The notes under the pieces were generated by a model. That model made no database searches. It was given only the letters and a program-made list of their open reading frames with translations, and was not told the DNA's origin. This document shows positions 60,568 through 64,000 of a stretch of DNA of 64,000 bases, one piece after another. Each line of letters starts with the position of its first letter. Positions within the stretch are counted from its first letter, which is position 1. The position numbers were made by a program, and so were the translations under genes. The stretch is from Streptomyces mutabilis (GTDB lineage Bacteria > Actinomycetota > Actinomycetes > Streptomycetales > Streptomycetaceae), in contig NZ_BMTT01000010.1 of the NCBI RefSeq assembly GCF_014649815.1, forward strand, positions 62,001 through 126,000. The letters run 5' to 3'.

Positions 60568-60669
60568 CAACCCCGTGTTCGCGCACGTCACCGGCCTGAT
60601 ACCGTCCCGCCAACGGCCGAGTCCCCACTTCCGGTCCGCCAAGACCGTGTCGTCGCTGAGAGGTTGAGC

Positions 60670-61575
60670 ATGCCGGACGCCACCGCAGAACCGGGTACCG
60701 CTGCCGGGCGGGCCGCCGCGGAGGAGAAATCGGCCTTGTCGCATCCGGCGGTCGAACCCGACGCGAGCGCGGGGTACGGCGGGCACCCCGACCAGGTGAT
60801 CGACTTCTATGCGCCGCGCGGAGCCGGAGGGTCGGACGGGTCCGCGCCCGTCGTGGTGCTGCTGCACGGAGGCTCGTGGCGGGCGCCGTACGACCGCCGC
60901 CATGTCAGTCCGTTCGCGGACTTCCTGGCCCGCCGGGGGTTCGCCGTGGCCAGCGTGGAGTACCGGCGGGGTGCGGAAGGGGAAGCCGGCGACCGGGGCG
61001 GGGGCGATCCGGTGGCCGGGCGCTGGCCCGACACCTTCGATGACGTGGCCGCCGCACTCGACGCGCTGCCCGCGCTGGTGCGACGGCACCTCCCGGCGGC
61101 CGACGCGCGCCGCGTGGTGCTCACCGGCCACTCCGCCGGCGGCCAACTCGCCCTGTGGGCGGCGGCCCGGCACCTGCTGCCCGCCGACGCTCCCTGGCGC
61201 CTCGACCGCCCGGCGCCCCTGCGCGGTGTGGTCGCCCTCGCGCCGATCGCCGACTTCGAGGTCGCCGGCAGGCTGAACGTGTGCGACGGCGCGGCGCGTC
61301 AACTCCTCGGTGGGTCGGCGTTTTTCGCGGAGCGGCGACCCTACGCCGACCCCGCCCTGTTGCTGCCCACCGGCATCGCGACGACCCTCGTGCAGGGGCG
61401 CGCCGACGTGGACGTTCCGCAGGCGGTCGCCGAGGCGTACGCCGACGCGGCGGCGAAGGCCGGGGAAGTGGTGGGTGTGACGCTGCTGGAGGACGTCGGC
61501 CATTTCCCGCTGATCGACCCGGTGGCGGACGCGTGCGCGGTGGTGGCGGAGGAGATCGCGCAGCTGGCTTGGTGA
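60670..61575 (+). CDS. Alpha/beta hydrolase, candidate kynurenine formamidase
   Basis: A 301-residue esterase/BDES-type hydrolase. The oxyanion motif HGGSWRAPYDRRHVSPFADF, the nucleophile elbow VLTGHSAGGQLALWAA, an acid residue near QGRADVDVPQ and the His in LLEDVGHFPLIDP form the triad. HGGxW plus GHSAGG is typical of kynurenine formamidases, and the gene follows kynA-kynU, which lack one. Together they would make the complete tryptophan-to-anthranilate route. Substrate assignment is inference from context. The ATG at 60670 is used; a TTG at 60664 is open. Confidence 0.88.
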   Translation: MPDATAEPGTAAGRAAAEEKSALSHPAVEPDASAGYGGHPDQVIDFYAPRGAGGSDGSAPVVVLLHGGSWRAPYDRRHVSPFADFLARRGFAVASVEYRRGAEGEAGDRGGGDPVAGRWPDTFDDVAAALDALPALVRRHLPAADARRVVLTGHSAGGQLALWAAARHLLPADAPWRLDRPAPLRGVVALAPIADFEVAGRLNVCDGAARQLLGGSAFFAERRPYADPALLLPTGIATTLVQGRADVDVPQAVAEAYADAAAKAGEVVGVTLLEDVGHFPLIDPVADACAVVAEEIAQLAW

Positions 61576-61625
61576 GCCGGGGCATTGTGAAAAAGCGTGA
61601 ACACTTCCACGGTGAATGTCCTCGG

Positions 61626-61643
61626 CCCGCTCAGATGAGCGGG
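61626..61643 (+). terminator. Hairpin after the formamidase candidate
   Basis: An 8-bp perfect inverted repeat (61626-61633 with 61636-61643), 50 bp past the stop codon. The 2-nt loop is tight, so a terminator role is tentative. Confidence 0.4.
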
Positions 61644-61794
61644 AGTGGCGTTGTGCTCGGCGGGCTGTCGTACCCGTAATACCTCAGAGCTACCTGCCGG
61701 GTGAGCTCCCTGGCGGGACGCGAGTTACCCGGCTCGATCCATAACTTTCCTTTCAGACGCGCCCGATGGGCGGGCGAGCTGGAGGGGAGTGGCC

Positions 61795-62784
61795 ATGTGG
61801 CCGGGGACGAGGATGCGTTGGCAGCGGCAGGTGAGCAGACGGCGCCGGACCGTCCTCGCCGCGCTCATCTGTGGCGCCGTGGTTCTTCCACTGTCCGGAG
61901 CCGCGCGGCCCGAGATCCCCGCCCCGCCCCCCGCGGTGCTCGCGGTCCCCACGGCCGGCACGCTGGAGGAGGCGTACGCCGCCAACCGGGCCAACGCCGC
62001 CGAGGCGTCCCGGATGGCCGCCGCCCACGGAGACCGCCACCGCGCGGCGGCGGACCGCTCGCTCGCCGACCCGTCCCGGCGGCTGCTCGCCTTCGACGGC
62101 CGGGGTGCCGGACTGGCCACGGAGGTCTTCGGCGACCTCGCCCACGCCGACCGCATAGCCGTCCTCGTCCCGGGCTCCGACACCAGCCTCGACACGTACG
62201 GCCGGTTCCGTGCCGCCGCCCTCGCCCTGCACCGGCAGCTCGCCGCGAAGGCACCCGGGGGCACCGGCACCGCGGTCGTGGCCTGGCTGGGCTACGAGAC
62301 GCCGGGCACCGTCAGCACCACGGTCGCCACCACCGACCGCGCCGACTCGGCGGCCCCGAGGCTGCGCGCCCTCGTCGACGACCTGCGCGCCGTCACCGGC
62401 CCGGGCACCTCCGTCACCCTCCTCTGCCATTCCTACGGTTCGGTCGTGTGCGCCCGCGCCGCGGAGGGCCTGGACGTCACCGACATCGCCCTGATCGGCA
62501 GCCCCGGCACCGGTGCCGACTCCGCCGCCGGGCTGCACACGAGAGCCCGGGTCTGGGCGGCGCGCGGGGCCGACGACTGGGTGGAGCACGTCCCGCACCT
62601 CAGCGCCGACCTCTTCGGCACCACCGTCGGCTTCGGCGCCGACCCGGTCTCCCGGGACTTCGGCGGCCGCGTCTTCGCGGCCGGCGACGCAGGCCACAGC
62701 GACTACTTCGACCCCGGCTCCCTCTCCTTGGCGAACCTGGCCCGGATCGTCCTGGGCGAGACCGCGGAGGTGACCCATGACTGA
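61795..62784 (+). CDS. Secreted alpha/beta hydrolase, DUF1023 family
   Basis: A 329-residue exported hydrolase. A basic N-terminus with hydrophobic core (RRRRTVLAALICGAVVLPLS) gives a signal peptide or anchor. The DUF1023 domain shows IAVLVPGSDTSLDTYGRF, WLGYETPGTVSTTVATTDRA, the nucleophile elbow LLCHSYGSVVCARAA, and a His in AGDAGHSDYFDPGS. The substrate is unknown. It overlaps the next (acyltransferase) gene by 8 bp, so the two are coupled. Confidence 0.88.
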   Translation: MWPGTRMRWQRQVSRRRRTVLAALICGAVVLPLSGAARPEIPAPPPAVLAVPTAGTLEEAYAANRANAAEASRMAAAHGDRHRAAADRSLADPSRRLLAFDGRGAGLATEVFGDLAHADRIAVLVPGSDTSLDTYGRFRAAALALHRQLAAKAPGGTGTAVVAWLGYETPGTVSTTVATTDRADSAAPRLRALVDDLRAVTGPGTSVTLLCHSYGSVVCARAAEGLDVTDIALIGSPGTGADSAAGLHTRARVWAARGADDWVEHVPHLSADLFGTTVGFGADPVSRDFGGRVFAAGDAGHSDYFDPGSLSLANLARIVLGETAEVTHD

Positions 62785-64000
62785 CCTGAAGCGAGCACCG
62801 CGGACGGTGAGCCCGTCGCGGCCGGCCCCGATGCCGCCCCCGCGACAGGAACCGTCGTACGGCCTCCCGCGCGCCCTGCGTGCTCTGCGCCGCACCGCCG
62901 AACGCGTCGACGCCGCCACGCCGGCGAACAGGGACCGTGCCGTGGACGCCCTGCGTGCCTTGGCCATCCTCGGTGTGGTCCTCGGGCACTGGCTGGTCAC
63001 GGCCCTGGTCGCCGACGGCACCGGCCTGCGCGCGGCCAGCCCGCTGGGGGACATGCCCTGGCTGGCCCCGGTTTCCTGGACCTTCCAGACCCTCGCCGTG
63101 TTCTTCCTGGTCGGCGGTCATGTGGCCACCCGGGGGTACGCGTCGGCCCGCGCCCGGGGGGTGTCCTACGGCGGCTGGCTGTCCGCCCGGCTGACCCGGT
63201 TGTTCCGTCCGGTCGCGGCCGTCCTCACCCTGTGGACGATGACGGCGGGGCTGCTGCTCATATCGGGTGCCGAGTTCGTGACCGTCCACACTGCGGTGAA
63301 GCTCGCCCTGTCCCCGCTGTGGTTCCTGCTGGTCTTCGCCGCGCTGACCGTGGCGACCCCGCTGCTGACCCGGCTGCACCCGCTGTGGCCGCTGGTCGTC
63401 GTTCTCCACGTCGACCTGCTGCGCTTCGGGCTAGGCGCCCCTTCCTGGCTCGGGTGGATCAACCTCGCTGCCGGCTGGCTGGTCCCCTACAGCCTCGGCG
63501 CCGCCTGGACCCGGGGCGAACTGGACCGTCGCCGCGCGGGCGTGCTCCTGCTCACCGGTGGTACGGCGGTGACCGCGGCACTCGTCGTCTGGGCGGGTTA
63601 CCCGGCCTCGATGGTCGGCGTCCCCGGCGCCGAGGTGTCGAACCTGAACCCGCCGACGCTGGCCGCCGTCACCTTCGGCCTGGCCCAGTGCGGTCTCGCC
63701 CTGCTGCTGCGGGAGCGGCTGCGCCGGGCGATGCGGCGGCCCGTGGGGTGGGCGGCGGTCGCGCTGGTCAACCTCTCCGCGATGACGATCTTCCTGTGGC
63801 ACCAGACGGCGCTGATGGCGACCACCGCCACCGGCCTCCTCGGGGGCCGCCTGCCCGGCCTGCACACGCTCCCCGACGGGCTGGACTGGGTCGCCGCCCG
63901 GCTCATGTGGCTTCCGGTGTTCATGCTGGTCCTGGCGGGCTGCTGGGCCGCCTTCCGATCCTGTGAGCACGGGCTCGGACGCATCGGCGGGCGGCGACGC
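62777..64000 (+). CDS. Membrane acyltransferase (acyltransferase 3-like), partial
   Basis: At least 408 residues, running off the window. The N-terminal 50 residues are basic and Pro-rich, then RAVDALRALAILGVVLGHWL with the conserved R-x10-H of acyltransferase-3 proteins and about ten membrane segments (WTFQTLAVFFLVGGHVATRG, MTIFLWHQTALMATTATGLL with a second conserved FLWH). Such enzymes O-acetylate surface glycans, lipids or antibiotics. It overlaps the secreted hydrolase gene upstream, suggesting linked action at the cell surface. Confidence 0.9.
   Translation, partial: MTDLKRAPRTVSPSRPAPMPPPRQEPSYGLPRALRALRRTAERVDAATPANRDRAVDALRALAILGVVLGHWLVTALVADGTGLRAASPLGDMPWLAPVSWTFQTLAVFFLVGGHVATRGYASARARGVSYGGWLSARLTRLFRPVAAVLTLWTMTAGLLLISGAEFVTVHTAVKLALSPLWFLLVFAALTVATPLLTRLHPLWPLVVVLHVDLLRFGLGAPSWLGWINLAAGWLVPYSLGAAWTRGELDRRRAGVLLLTGGTAVTAALVVWAGYPASMVGVPGAEVSNLNPPTLAAVTFGLAQCGLALLLRERLRRAMRRPVGWAAVALVNLSAMTIFLWHQTALMATTATGLLGGRLPGLHTLPDGLDWVAARLMWLPVFMLVLAGCWAAFRSCEHGLGRIGGRRR

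Overview
The window comes from a high-GC actinomycete, almost certainly a Streptomyces chromosome core. The evidence is very high third-position GC, many GTG starts and GTGA/ATGA stop-start overlaps, the dnaK-grpE-dnaJ-hspR operon with HAIR operators, a second HAIR box before clpB, and the familiar order dcd, phosphoribosyltransferase, Fe-S reductase, dnaK operon, clpB, aminotransferase, pyrE, fba, tryptophan 2,3-dioxygenase, kynureninase. No CRISPR array, insertion sequence, rRNA or large biosynthetic cluster was seen. One tRNA (Gly, anticodon CCC) is present.

Layout. 0-1.3 kb: a DEAD-box RNA helicase (cut by the window edge) and a cold-shock protein, with a structured, repeat-bearing leader between them. 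1.5-10 kb: glyoxalase-fold protein, PAP2 membrane phosphatase, acetyltransferase, a GlsB-TerD-TerD stress operon, an NfeD/SPFH pair and a secreted beta-propeller protein. 10.4-17 kb: an arsenic island with arsC and a broken thioredoxin reductase gene on one side, arsR-acr3-arsO on the other, then a second ArsR fused in frame to a truncated flavin monooxygenase, and an operon of a Cys-rich micro-protein, a FAD oxidoreductase and the C-As lyase ArsI. 17-27.5 kb: a stress/envelope island with a second GlsB, a BlaI-type repressor plus M56 protease, an LCP ligase, TerB-like and Spo0M-like proteins, a helix-hairpin-helix protein, two CNNM/CBS transporters, a voltage-gated channel and a PIN toxin. 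28-64 kb: mostly conserved core genes, interrupted at 41.7-45.4 kb by three paralogous LuxR/TrmB-like regulators, a small secreted peptide and a Rieske-like relic.

The most interesting signal is a palindrome, CTTCTACA-N4-TGTAGAAG and close variants, found at four separate promoters. It precedes the GlsB-TerD operon, the LCP gene, the helix-hairpin-helix/Spo0M/TerB group and the voltage-gated channel. The half-site CTACA/TGTAG resembles operators of BlaI/CopY-family repressors, and a BlaI/M56 pair lies in the middle of the set with no beta-lactamase nearby. I infer a regulon in which proteolysis of a BlaI-type repressor controls a dispersed set of envelope and stress genes. This is not proven: the 4-nt spacer differs from the 2-nt spacer of classical BlaI/CopY boxes.

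Other points of interest are the rearranged arsenic locus (a chimeric monooxygenase-ArsR reading frame, an arsT stub joined to a fragment of a gene found intact 12 kb away, and a 14-codon micro-ORF coupled at both ends), a MraY/WecA-like protein missing catalytic residues, and a tryptophan-to-anthranilate set with a candidate kynurenine formamidase.
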